Below, in pieces: positions 8,920 through 18,350 of a stretch of DNA of 37,720 bases. A program made the translations under genes and the position numbers. The notes beneath the pieces are model-generated. The model searched no databases. It had not been told where the DNA came from and was given only the letters and a program-made list of their open reading frames with translations. Source of the DNA: Nanobdellota archaeon (GTDB taxonomy: Archaea > Nanobdellota > Nanobdellia > Woesearchaeales > UBA583); assembly GCA_022565615.1 (NCBI GenBank), contig JAIUMM010000015.1:1-37720 (forward strand), given 5' to 3'. How positions within the stretch are numbered: position 1 is the stretch's first letter; the number at the start of each line of letters is the position of its first letter.

Positions 8920-10179
8920 ATGAGTCAAGAAATCCAACAATGGATTGAAGAGCAAAAACAGCATGGATATTCAAAAAAAGAACTTATTCACAGTTTAATT
9001 CAGAGCGGTCAATCAAAAAAAAAGGCTAAGAAATTGCTCAAAGGGCATTTTAAGAAGAGTAAAATAAAAATATTATTCACAACACTATTTATAATATTAT
9101 TATTAGTTTTTAGTTTTGATATTTGGATGAAATATAGTTTATTTAAAGCATCAGAACTTTACATAGAAGAAATTGATAAAAATATATATGAGAATTCATT
9201 AAATATATATATTGTGTTAAATCACAACTTTTATAATAAAGATGTATTTCAAATAGAGCGTTTTATTACTGATTCAAATGAAGACTTTCAAGCGTATTTT
9301 TATGAATGGAAAATTCGTTATGAAAACTATTTTTATAGAAATAATGAGTCTAAAGAATTTAGATACTTCTTTGGATGTGATGTTGAATATAATTGTGATT
9401 ATTATAAGTATGAATTTGACTACAATTCTAAAGAAGATTTAGGAAATATGGTTTTAAGTAAAATTGATGAGAGTAGTTTTAATATTTATTTTATCTCAAT
9501 TACTGAAGATAATATGTTTAAAAATTCTACAAAAAACTATCTTGATATTGAATACGTAAACGCTATAAACCAAAAGTATATTAATTTACTTAAGGATGTG
9601 AGCATACAGGAAACTCCAGAAATAAATTATTACAACCTCTTTAATTATTATAATTCTAATAATTATGAAATACTCAAAGAAGTTATAATTGATAGAATTA
9701 AACTTTTAGGTTTATCTAATGAAGTTTTGAATTTAGCAAGAAAATCTCATATAATACCTTTTTATGAAAACATATCTGATTTCACAAATATTAATTATGA
9801 ACTAAAAAGCATATATGATAATCAATCTAAAATTACTTATTTTTCATCATTTTATAATACGACTTACACTTGGAATCGAAAAAATATGCTAACATTAGAT
9901 GATTTATTAATTAGAAAAAGAAATGGGTATTATAAAAATAATAAAAATATTTTTTATAATTATTATAGATATGATTTAATAGATGGAAATTATCTAAATT
10001 TCTATTATCAAGAAGCAAAAATAACTTTATTATCTGAAATAATAAATAAATCTTATGAAAAAAACTCAATTGATGAAACATTAAGGTTGCTAACAAAAAT
10101 AATACATGAATTTAATTCAGATCAGATTTATTTAAATCCTATAACATTTGAATTTGATGATGCTGTTCTTATCAAATAA
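8920..10179 (+). CDS. Single-pass membrane protein, hypothetical
   Basis: N-terminal IQQWIEEQKQHGYSKKELIHSLIQSGQSKKKAKKLL helical segment then TM ILFTTLFIILLLVFSF. Confidence 0.75.
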   Translation: MSQEIQQWIEEQKQHGYSKKELIHSLIQSGQSKKKAKKLLKGHFKKSKIKILFTTLFIILLLVFSFDIWMKYSLFKASELYIEEIDKNIYENSLNIYIVLNHNFYNKDVFQIERFITDSNEDFQAYFYEWKIRYENYFYRNNESKEFRYFFGCDVEYNCDYYKYEFDYNSKEDLGNMVLSKIDESSFNIYFISITEDNMFKNSTKNYLDIEYVNAINQKYINLLKDVSIQETPEINYYNLFNYYNSNNYEILKEVIIDRIKLLGLSNEVLNLARKSHIIPFYENISDFTNINYELKSIYDNQSKITYFSSFYNTTYTWNRKNMLTLDDLLIRKRNGYYKNNKNIFYNYYRYDLIDGNYLNFYYQEAKITLLSEIINKSYEKNSIDETLRLLTKIIHEFNSDQIYLNPITFEFDDAVLIK

Positions 10180-10394
10180 AATTATTTACTTGTATTTTCA
10201 TTTGAGTAATTTCTAAATTTTTCAATTCTATTAATTTTTATAGAATTTATTCAAGATTCTATTTGTCTTATACTTTTTATTTATAAATCTCAATACTTAT
10301 ATATTAAATACCAGTTGGAGATGATAAAAAGTGTTTAGCCAATTTATATGAACTACTCTTAAATCTTCTTCAATATTAAATTACATATTAAAAA

Positions 10395-10661
10395 ATGACA
10401 ACGTTAGAAAATTTTGAAAACACATCAAGTGAGAAGAAAGGTAACGCACCTGTTGATTATATTACTGTGAGAGGATGTCATATTGCAGTGTGGCAACATG
10501 AAACTCAAGAAGGAAGAGAATATCATCAAATTAGTGTAAGTAGATTATATACTGATAAAGAAGGAAATACTAAAAATGGACAATCTTTTTCAGTAAGTGA
10601 TATCCCAAACTTAATCCTTGCTCTTCAAGAAACATATAAGAAGGAAGTCTTAAAAAATTAA
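10395..10661 (+). CDS. Small hypothetical protein, 88 aa
   Basis: VDYITVRGCHIAVWQHETQEGREYHQISVSRLYTDKEGN...; resembles small ssDNA-binding-like hypothetical proteins. Confidence 0.65.
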   Translation: MTTLENFENTSSEKKGNAPVDYITVRGCHIAVWQHETQEGREYHQISVSRLYTDKEGNTKNGQSFSVSDIPNLILALQETYKKEVLKN

Positions 10662-10833
10662 TTTTTTTAAAATTTGTTTGCTTTTTCCCTTTATATTATA
10701 TTATATTATATTATTGTTAATATAATTTTTGATTTTTAATTATCCAAATTTTAAATTTAGAATTTTAATTTTAAAGAAATTTTAAAGTATTGAATAGAAA
10801 ATAATATAAATGATATAATTCTAAAAGAGTTAA

Positions 10834-11721
10834 GTGAATTTAGGACTTGAAAAATTATTAGGGCTATTTGAAACAAAAGAAGGAACATTTATTCAACATA
10901 CTGATTTGTCTCGTTCAAATTCTAATTTTTCAATTCCAAACTGTTTAAATGAACTTTTAATGAATCAAACAAAAGAGTATGATGAAAGTACTCTAAGAGG
11001 TTATTTAGGAGAATATTGTTCAAGAGAATTAATATCAAATTATTTGTTAAAAAATTTAGGAGGAGTAAGAGAGATAGATGTTTTAGCATTGAATAGAAAT
11101 GGTTATGCTATTGGTTCAAGAGGAAAAAGAGTTCTAAAGGCTTCTAATGATAATAATATTGTTTTAATTGAAAAACAAAATGGAAGAGTTGATAATAAAT
11201 TTGGATTTAGAGTGATCTCTGAAGTTGATGGTTTATTTTGTATAGTTTCAAGAGAAGGGAAAAAAAGAAAAAAAGAATTTGTAATTGTTGAGTCCAAAAC
11301 CGGAAGTTTAGGATTAAATTTTAAGCATGTATATTCTAATATTTTAAAGCCATATTCACAAATGTTACAATCTCCTCTACATTATGTGGTGCTAGATTTT
11401 AGGGATAAATTATTCAATGATAGAGGAAGAAAAATATTAAAGTCAGAGAGAAGAGATGATTTTTATTCTCCTCTTATGAGTTTAATAGCACAAGAAGTTA
11501 ACTCTAAAATCTCAGTTGGATTTTTAGATTTTCCTTTTTCAAAACAAGAGTTTTTCTCAGAAGTAAATAGGGGACTTGAAATTCAAAAAGGGAATAATTT
11601 AATTAAAGCTGGACGTATTGTAGAAGATACAGGTGAAATTACTTTAAATATTGGAGGAGAGGTAAGAAAGGGAGTATTTATTCCTGAGAATGATCCTAGA
11701 TATTTATCTTTAATTTCTTAA
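10834..11721 (+). CDS. Hypothetical protein with possible PD-(D/E)XK nuclease core (GTG start)
   Basis: GYLGEYCSRE ... SEVDGLFCIVSREGKKRKKEFVIVESKTG: D-x(n)-ExK arrangement. Confidence 0.65.
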   Translation: MNLGLEKLLGLFETKEGTFIQHTDLSRSNSNFSIPNCLNELLMNQTKEYDESTLRGYLGEYCSRELISNYLLKNLGGVREIDVLALNRNGYAIGSRGKRVLKASNDNNIVLIEKQNGRVDNKFGFRVISEVDGLFCIVSREGKKRKKEFVIVESKTGSLGLNFKHVYSNILKPYSQMLQSPLHYVVLDFRDKLFNDRGRKILKSERRDDFYSPLMSLIAQEVNSKISVGFLDFPFSKQEFFSEVNRGLEIQKGNNLIKAGRIVEDTGEITLNIGGEVRKGVFIPENDPRYLSLIS

Positions 11722-11724
11722 TTT

Positions 11725-12107
11725 TTACTTAAACTCTATTCTTCTTAAATTCAATAATTCTTTAGGACATAAGAAACATTCTTTGACAATAAATATTTGA
11801 TAATTAGCAGGAACTATGCTCTCTTTACTAAGTTCTGCAATATAATATTCACTCTCTTTTTTTAAAGAGTATAGTTTTGCTTTTGCTCTTACTTCACACA
11901 GTCCTAAATTTAATTCTTGAATATACTCAATTTCATATAATAGAGCAAAATCAAAAGGTGTTTTAGAATTCTTTTTTCATCTGTAACAAATAATAAACAT
12001 TTGGGACAATCTTCCTTACCATCTAGACAATTTGCAAGAGGAGGTCCAAAAAATCGTTTATATTCTAATTTTTGAAATAAAGTATTTTTTTCTAAAAATG
12101 AGATCAT
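11725..12107 (-). pseudogene. Small Cys-containing hypothetical gene interrupted by one homopolymer frameshift
   Basis: 65-aa ORF reads CLDGKEDCPKCLLFVTDEK; adding one A in the A6 run (T6 at 11972-11977) continues as KNSKTPFDFALLYEIEYIQELNLGLCEVRAKAKLYSLKKESEYYIAELSKESIVPANYQIFIVKECFLCPKELLNLRRIEFK*. Confidence 0.7.
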
Positions 12108-12165
12108 ATATGTATAAATTCCTAAAAATATATAAATACTTCTCCTCTTATTATTGTAGATAAAA

Positions 12166-13857
12166 ATGGTTTATGTATATACAACACTTAATGAATTAAA
12201 TAAATATTCACAAAAAGAACTCTCAATTGATGAAATTTCTCAAACATTAATTGATATAGGGATGGACTTAAAAGGTGTTAATGAAGATGAGAACCCTGAA
12301 TTGAAAATTGAAATTACAGCTGAAAAATTTGATATGATATCAAGCATTGGTATTAGTCGTGCAATTAACTCATACTTAGAATTACAAGACCCAATTATTG
12401 AGATTCCACTTAAAAGAGGAAGAGAAAAAGTAATTGTTGATAAGTCAGTTCAAGAAGTGAGACCAAAGACCGTAGCTGCAATTGTGAGAAATTTAGAACT
12501 TACAGAAGAGAAATTACAAACAATAATTGATGTTCAAGAAAAAATTCATGAAAGTTTTGGAAGACATAGAAAAAAAGCAGCAATTGGTGTTTATCCAATA
12601 AATAATATTACTTTTCCAATTCATTTTAAAGCACTTGAACCTGAAAAAATTAAATTTCAACCTTTAGAAAGTGATGTTGAGATGAGTGCTATTGATATGA
12701 TAAAAAATCATGCAACTTGTAAAAAATATGCTCATCTTCTTGAAGGTGCAAGAGTGTATCCAATATTTAGTGATTCAAAAGATAATATTTTATCTCTTCC
12801 TCCTTTAATTAATTCTCATGATACTGGAAGAGTTGAAATATCTCACAGAGATTTATTTATGGAAGTTAGTGGACATAATGAACATCATCTTCACAATGTA
12901 CTTGTAACACTGGTGAGTGTTTTAGAACAAATGGGGGGAGAGATTGAGAGTATGCAAGTTGAATATGCTCACGAGAATAATTATGTATATGAATTAAACT
13001 TAAATCCAAAGGCTAAAGTCTTAACAAGAGAATACATTTCATCATTAGTAGGAGTTGAATTTACAAATGAGGAGATTATTAGACTTGGTAAAAAGATGAT
13101 GTATCAAGTAAAAGAAATTAATCAAAATGAGTTGGAATTCACAATACCTTGTTATAAATTAGATATTTTTTCAGCGTGTGATATTGCAGATGATATTGCA
13201 AGAGCATACGGGTATAATAATATTGAAAGTATTAGTCCTCAAATTCCAATGATTGGAGAAGAGATTAATTTTTCAAAACTTAGAAGAGAAATTAGACAAA
13301 TTTGTGCAAATCAGGGTAATTTAGAATTATATACATATATGCTCACATCAACTCAAAATCAATTTGATAAGATGAGTAAAGATGTTAATTCTGAACAATT
13401 TATTAAAATTAAAGATGCAGCAGAAGAGGGAATTAATATGATGAGAACAAGACTTATTGCTGAGATGCTACATTCTCTACATTTAAATAGAAAAGTGAAA
13501 TATCCTCAAAGAGTATTTGAAGTTGGAATGACAATTCAAAGAGATGATTCACAAGATACCAAAGCTAGAAATCAGTGGCATTTAGCAAATATATTAGCAG
13601 GTCCTCAAATGTCTTATACTCAAATTAAGGAGATGTCTGATACACTCTTTAAACTTTTAGGAGTTTTTGATGATATTGAGTATATTCAAACTTCAAGAGC
13701 AAGTTTTATTGAAGGAAGATGTGCTCAAATTATGTATAAAAAAGAGAAGTTAGGAGTAATTGGAGAGATTTATCCTAAAATTTTAGAAAATTTTGGATTA
13801 TTAGTTCCAGTGAGTGCATATGAAATAAATTTAGAAGTTTTTAGAGAATTAGATTAA
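12166..13857 (+). CDS. pheT: Phenylalanyl-tRNA synthetase beta subunit, archaeal type
   Basis: INSHDTGRVEISHRDLFMEVSGH, ACDIADDIARAYGYNNI, RVFEVG, GRCAQI; overall length. Confidence 0.95.
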   Translation: MVYVYTTLNELNKYSQKELSIDEISQTLIDIGMDLKGVNEDENPELKIEITAEKFDMISSIGISRAINSYLELQDPIIEIPLKRGREKVIVDKSVQEVRPKTVAAIVRNLELTEEKLQTIIDVQEKIHESFGRHRKKAAIGVYPINNITFPIHFKALEPEKIKFQPLESDVEMSAIDMIKNHATCKKYAHLLEGARVYPIFSDSKDNILSLPPLINSHDTGRVEISHRDLFMEVSGHNEHHLHNVLVTLVSVLEQMGGEIESMQVEYAHENNYVYELNLNPKAKVLTREYISSLVGVEFTNEEIIRLGKKMMYQVKEINQNELEFTIPCYKLDIFSACDIADDIARAYGYNNIESISPQIPMIGEEINFSKLRREIRQICANQGNLELYTYMLTSTQNQFDKMSKDVNSEQFIKIKDAAEEGINMMRTRLIAEMLHSLHLNRKVKYPQRVFEVGMTIQRDDSQDTKARNQWHLANILAGPQMSYTQIKEMSDTLFKLLGVFDDIEYIQTSRASFIEGRCAQIMYKKEKLGVIGEIYPKILENFGLLVPVSAYEINLEVFRELD

Positions 13858-13921
13858 GTTTTATTTATAAAATTTAAATTAAGAAATATATTAGTTATGA
13901 TATATAAAAATTGTATCATTT

Positions 13922-14560
13922 TCACTTTCTAAATCTTGATTTATCAATATTTAAATGTACTTTCATTCTTGTATCTTCACTGACTTCTAAACTTAGCATT
14001 TCAAATATTTTATTAATTTTATCTTCCATTACACTAATTCTGCTATCAAGTAATGTGATTTTTTTATCAATTGTTTCAAGTTGTAACCCAGATAAACTTG
14101 AATCTTCACTTTGATATTGTTGCTGTCTTTGGTTGATAGAAATAGATTGACTAGATGGTTGTTCATACTCTTGATTAGAAGGATTTGAAAAATTTTGAGG
14201 AGTTTGTTGCATAGAAAATGAACTTTGAGAGGGGAATTGCTGTTCATTAAATGGTTGTTCATTTGCAAGTTGTGAGTTTTCACTAAAATCAGTTGATGCT
14301 GGAAATGAACTTGAATTTTGTGAAAAAGAAGGCATACTTGAAGATTGTGAATCTAAAGGAGGGAATGAATCATTAGAATTAGGATTAAATGAATTAGAAT
14401 TTGTATTAAAATTATTTTGTTCATCAGAGTTATTAAAATTTGGAACTGAATTTTGATTTTGATTAAAATTATTTTGAGAATTTGAATTAGAACTCATTGA
14501 TGGAAGACTCATTTCATCGAGTTGAAAATTTGGTTCTTTTTTTTTAAAAGGATTTAACAT
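13922..14560 (-). CDS. Asn/Gln/Ser-rich disordered protein with C-terminal coiled coil
   Basis: Low-complexity SSNSNSQNNFNQNQNS... then ETIDKKITLLDSRISVMEDKINKIFEML. Confidence 0.8.
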   Translation of the reverse strand: MLNPFKKKEPNFQLDEMSLPSMSSNSNSQNNFNQNQNSVPNFNNSDEQNNFNTNSNSFNPNSNDSFPPLDSQSSSMPSFSQNSSSFPASTDFSENSQLANEQPFNEQQFPSQSSFSMQQTPQNFSNPSNQEYEQPSSQSISINQRQQQYQSEDSSLSGLQLETIDKKITLLDSRISVMEDKINKIFEMLSLEVSEDTRMKVHLNIDKSRFRK

Positions 14561-14734
14561 ATTTATTTTGTTACAATAATATATTAAATATTTTGTATTT
14601 ACTAAAAAGGAGAGGATATTAAAAGTTACACTTAATTTATTTGTATTTAAAGTTGACTAAAATTTTCAAAATTTCTACTTTTTGAACTAAAGGATCTAAG
14701 ATTCTACAAAATTTTAATTAATATCAAAATTTTT

Positions 14735-14820
14735 GTGCAAATATTGCTATCTAATTTAACTTAGCCCTAAAAGACTGAGATTTCTTAGAAACGAAATTTA
14801 AAATAATTGCACTTTTTTTT
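14735..14820 (+). ncRNA. Possible structured ncRNA or leader with T8 tract
   Basis: gtgcaa (14735-14740) pairs with ttgcac (14807-14812), inner atttc/gaaat hairpin, then tttttttt. Confidence 0.3.
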
Positions 14821-14888
14821 GAAAAAAAATTTAGTTTTTTTATATTTTAATTGATAAATATTTTAAATACTCAAGAATTAATACTTAT

Positions 14889-15611
14889 ATGATTGAACCT
14901 ACTTCTTTTTCTAAAGAAAATACTAAAGTTAAGTTAATTTCAAATTCTGGTATTGATGTTATATTGCCATATGTTACACAAGACACAATTACTACTGTTT
15001 ATGGCCCTCCTGCTAGTGGAAAGACTACTCTTGTGCTTCAATATGCTCTTCAAAGTATAAAAGAAGGTAAAAAAGTAATTTATGTAGATACAGAAGGTGG
15101 TTTTTCAGTTGAAAGGTTTTATCAACTTGGAGCAAAAGAGGAAGATTTAAGTTCAATAATTCATTTTACTCCTAAAAGTTTTGAAGAACAACAACGAACA
15201 ATTCTTCAATTAAATAGACAAATTAGAAATGATAAAAATATTGGTTTAATTATAATTGATAGTTTAGTTATGTTGTATAGATTAAAACTTGGAGATGCAC
15301 CTCAAAAAATAAATACTGAACTTGGAGAACAACTCAGAATGCTCACAGAACTTTCAAGAAATTTTAATATTGCAATAATTGCTACAAATCAAATGTATCA
15401 AGATTTTGAATCAAAAGAAACAAAAATGGTAGGAGGAAATGTTATACATTACTGGTCTAAAACGATTGTTGAACTCACTAATGAAGGACTTGATAAAAAA
15501 GCAATTTTAAAAAAGCATAAATTTATTGAGAGTGGAAAAGAAATAATGTATTCAATAAAAAATGAGGGAATTGTTGCTCACAAATCCAAAGGATTTGGTT
15601 TTTTTAAATAA
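14889..15611 (+). CDS. radB: DNA repair/recombination protein RadB
   Basis: VYGPPASGKTTLVLQYA Walker A, KVIYVDTEGGFSVERF, LIIIDSLVMLYRL, ATNQMYQDFE. Confidence 0.93.
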   Translation: MIEPTSFSKENTKVKLISNSGIDVILPYVTQDTITTVYGPPASGKTTLVLQYALQSIKEGKKVIYVDTEGGFSVERFYQLGAKEEDLSSIIHFTPKSFEEQQRTILQLNRQIRNDKNIGLIIIDSLVMLYRLKLGDAPQKINTELGEQLRMLTELSRNFNIAIIATNQMYQDFESKETKMVGGNVIHYWSKTIVELTNEGLDKKAILKKHKFIESGKEIMYSIKNEGIVAHKSKGFGFFK

Positions 15612-15701
15612 ATTGTATTAAATATTATTTTACAGATTATTGAGAAAAATGAAATTTTTTGAATGTAATCTTTCACAGGGTTCGGGAGTGAAACTCCTGA
15701 G

Positions 15702-15857
15702 TCAAGAACGATTGTTGAACTCACTAATGAAGGACTTGATAAAAAAGCAATTTTAAAAAAACACAAGTTTATTGAGAGTGGAAAAGAAATAATGTATTCA
15801 ATAAAAAATGAGGGAATTGTTGCTCACAAATCCAAAGGATTTGGATTTTTCAAATAA
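15702..15857 (+). repeat. Duplicated 3' end of radB (~52 codons plus stop), offset 246 bp
   Basis: Reads SRTIVELTNEGLDKKAILKKHKFIESGKEIMYSIKNEGIVAHKSKGFGFFK*; nucleotide differences synonymous except at the extreme upstream edge. Confidence 0.95.
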
Positions 15858-15986
15858 ATTTAGTATAATTTCTATTTTTATTTATTTGTATAGAAATTTA
15901 TGATTTGTACTTAGAAGTATTTTAAAGTATAAATTAACAAATTATTTAGGGGATTGTTTTTAATAAATTCCCTACATACTAGTTGT

Positions 15987-17168
15987 ATGAATAATTGTAG
16001 TATAAATGTTTTAAGAATTTCTCCTCCAGCTATTGCACTTCAAGATACTATGAAATATGGAGGAATTGAAAGAGTTGTGATGTCTTTAACTTCTTCTCAA
16101 GAAAAACAAGGAATTGCTAATTATGTTGCAGCTCCAGGTGATAGTAATATTTCTACAGGCACATTAGTTCCAACTATTGAAAAAGCATTATGGCAAGAAA
16201 GCCCAAAAGGTGGAGTTATGAAAACTCAAATCACACCTCAAGATATGAAAAAACATTATCAAGCAGTTGCAGATTTTGTTGTATCTAATCCTGAAAAAAT
16301 TGATATTATTCATGACCACCCAGGTGTTGAAGATAGTTTTTTAGATAGACACTCAGATATAATTCACAAATATAGAATTCCAATATTAGTAACTCTTCAT
16401 AATGGTAATCCTGAAGATAAACCTCAGATGAGACAAAGGTATGCGAGATTAGAACAATTAAGAAAAAAAGTTGGAGAGGATTTAGTAAAATTTAATGCAA
16501 TTAGTAATTCACAAAGAGAAAAATTTCAAGGAGTAATTGATATGGCTCAAGAAGATGTTGTATATCATGGTCTAAACCCTTCTAAATTTACGCCAAAATA
16601 CGATAAAGATAATGTATTATTTTCAATTGGGAGAATTTGTCCAGATAAAGGACAACATATCGCTTCAAGAGTTGCTGATAATTTGGAAACTAAATTAATA
16701 CTAGCAGGAGATGTTCAAGATGGATTTGAAGGTTATTTTGAAAACTATATTCAACCTTTTGTTAACAAAGGAGTAGTTGATTTTGTAGGTTCATTAAATG
16801 ATGAACAAAAAGCAGTAGAATATGCACGTTCAAAAGCTCTGTTAATGCCAATTGGATGGGATGAACCCTTTGGACTAGTTGTAATTGAAGCATTAGGTTC
16901 TGCAACTCCCGTTGTTGCATTTAATAGAGGTTCAATGGGAGAAATTATAGAGCATGGTAGAAGTGGATATTTAGTAGCACCTACTGGAAGTGATGAAGAA
17001 AAAATTAAAAATATGACTCATTATACTAGTTTAGTTGATAGATTAAATCCACAAGATGCACTTAGGTCTTTTGAAGAAAGATTTACAGGAGATATTGAAG
17101 CTAAAAAATATGTAAAAATGTATCAAGAAATGATTTCAAATTCAAGAAATAGGAGGCTAGTTGCATAA
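15987..17168 (+). CDS. Glycosyltransferase family 4-like (ORF extends to TTG 15954; ATG 15987 likely)
   Basis: KYGGIERVVMSL, DIIHDHPG, LFSIGRICPDKGQHIA, PIGWDEPFGLVVIEALGSATPVVAFNRGSMGEIIEHGRSGYLV. Confidence 0.9.
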   Translation: MNNCSINVLRISPPAIALQDTMKYGGIERVVMSLTSSQEKQGIANYVAAPGDSNISTGTLVPTIEKALWQESPKGGVMKTQITPQDMKKHYQAVADFVVSNPEKIDIIHDHPGVEDSFLDRHSDIIHKYRIPILVTLHNGNPEDKPQMRQRYARLEQLRKKVGEDLVKFNAISNSQREKFQGVIDMAQEDVVYHGLNPSKFTPKYDKDNVLFSIGRICPDKGQHIASRVADNLETKLILAGDVQDGFEGYFENYIQPFVNKGVVDFVGSLNDEQKAVEYARSKALLMPIGWDEPFGLVVIEALGSATPVVAFNRGSMGEIIEHGRSGYLVAPTGSDEEKIKNMTHYTSLVDRLNPQDALRSFEERFTGDIEAKKYVKMYQEMISNSRNRRLVA

Positions 17169-17170
17169 AA

Positions 17171-18259
17171 ATGCGAGAAGAGTTAGAATTTAGAGATAAT
17201 TCATTTAGTAAAAAATTATATTGTGCAGGACTTCCTATTTTTCCTAGAAATTTTACAAGAGATAGTATTATTTCAGCATTATTGGCAGATGATATAGAAA
17301 TGTTAAAAAATCAATTAGAATTTAATATTATTCATCAAGGTAACACAATTAATGCATTAACAGGAGAAGAAGTAGGAAAAATATTTCACGAATTTCCAGG
17401 TTTTGAAATAGACAAGGGAAGTGGAAAATTTACAACATATAATGGTTGCGATACAACTGCGTTATTTTTAATAGGAGTGAGTTATTATGTGGAACAAACT
17501 AAAGATTTTGATTTTTTACAAACTCATAAAGAGTCAATTAAAAAAGCAATCGAGTATATTGTAACTCATTTAAATTCTCGAAATGAATTTGTAGAAGATC
17601 CAAAATTTTCAAATTCTAGCTCTTATGCTTTAAAAGTTACATATTGGAAAGATTCAGTATTACTAAATAGAGAGAATGGAGAACCTCATTATCCAATTGT
17701 ATATACATTAGTTCATATTTTAAATATGGTAGCAATTAAAAATATCTCAAAATTATTGGAAGATTTTCATTTACAAGAAATTTATTGTAAAATGAAAAGT
17801 GCTCTTGAACATTTGTATGATTTTGAAAATGAATGTTTTTATATTGCAAAAGATGCATCAGGAGTTATCAGAGGTGTTACAACAGATTCACTTCATGCTT
17901 TAATGTATTTAGAAGAAGATGATATAATTCCTCAAATGCTTGAAGGAATTGTTAAAAGTTCTCAAAATTTGGAGACAAATATTGGTTATAGAACAATGAG
18001 TGAAGATTTGGCTCAAAAAATGGAGGATTCATATCATGCTAAAACAGTTTGGCCTTTTGAGCAAGCAGTAATTCATAAGGGTGCGAGTAAATTTAATTTA
18101 CAAAGGGTGTGTGAGATTAGTAGTAAAATTATGATGAAAATTAAAAAAGAAGATTATGAAATTTACACTATTTTAGATAATTCTCATTTTGAAGCAGGAG
18201 GTTGTCATACACAATTATGGACAATTGCTGCAAAAAAATATTTTAAAAATATAGAATAA
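17171..18259 (+). CDS. Glycoside hydrolase-like (alpha/alpha)6 barrel protein, glycogen-debranching-enzyme C-terminal type
   Basis: GLPIFPRNFTRDSIISALL, YNGCDTTALFLIGVSYYV, DSYHAKTVWPFEQAVIHKGA. Confidence 0.75.
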   Translation: MREELEFRDNSFSKKLYCAGLPIFPRNFTRDSIISALLADDIEMLKNQLEFNIIHQGNTINALTGEEVGKIFHEFPGFEIDKGSGKFTTYNGCDTTALFLIGVSYYVEQTKDFDFLQTHKESIKKAIEYIVTHLNSRNEFVEDPKFSNSSSYALKVTYWKDSVLLNRENGEPHYPIVYTLVHILNMVAIKNISKLLEDFHLQEIYCKMKSALEHLYDFENECFYIAKDASGVIRGVTTDSLHALMYLEEDDIIPQMLEGIVKSSQNLETNIGYRTMSEDLAQKMEDSYHAKTVWPFEQAVIHKGASKFNLQRVCEISSKIMMKIKKEDYEIYTILDNSHFEAGGCHTQLWTIAAKKYFKNIE

Positions 18260-18350
18260 TATATTATTTTTACTTTTTGTTATTATAAAATATAAATTAA
18301 CAAATTTAGTTATGAATTTATTTTATATAAATTAAATACATAAAGAATTT

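Noticed and set aside
9911-10096. 61-aa minus-strand ORF
   Set aside because: Antisense to the membrane protein; low complexity.
11103-11297. 64-aa minus-strand ORF
   Set aside because: Antisense to the nuclease-like gene; no independent support.
14029-14283. 84-aa minus-strand ORF within the N/Q/S-rich gene
   Set aside because: Alternative frame of low-complexity sequence.
15671-15706. tRNA T-arm remnant (cagggttcgggagtgaaactcctg)
   Set aside because: GGTTCG is suggestive but loop and stem geometry do not match a T-arm and no other tRNA parts are adjacent.
15578-15766. 62-aa minus-strand ORF across the radB duplication
   Set aside because: Arises from the antisense of duplicated radB sequence.
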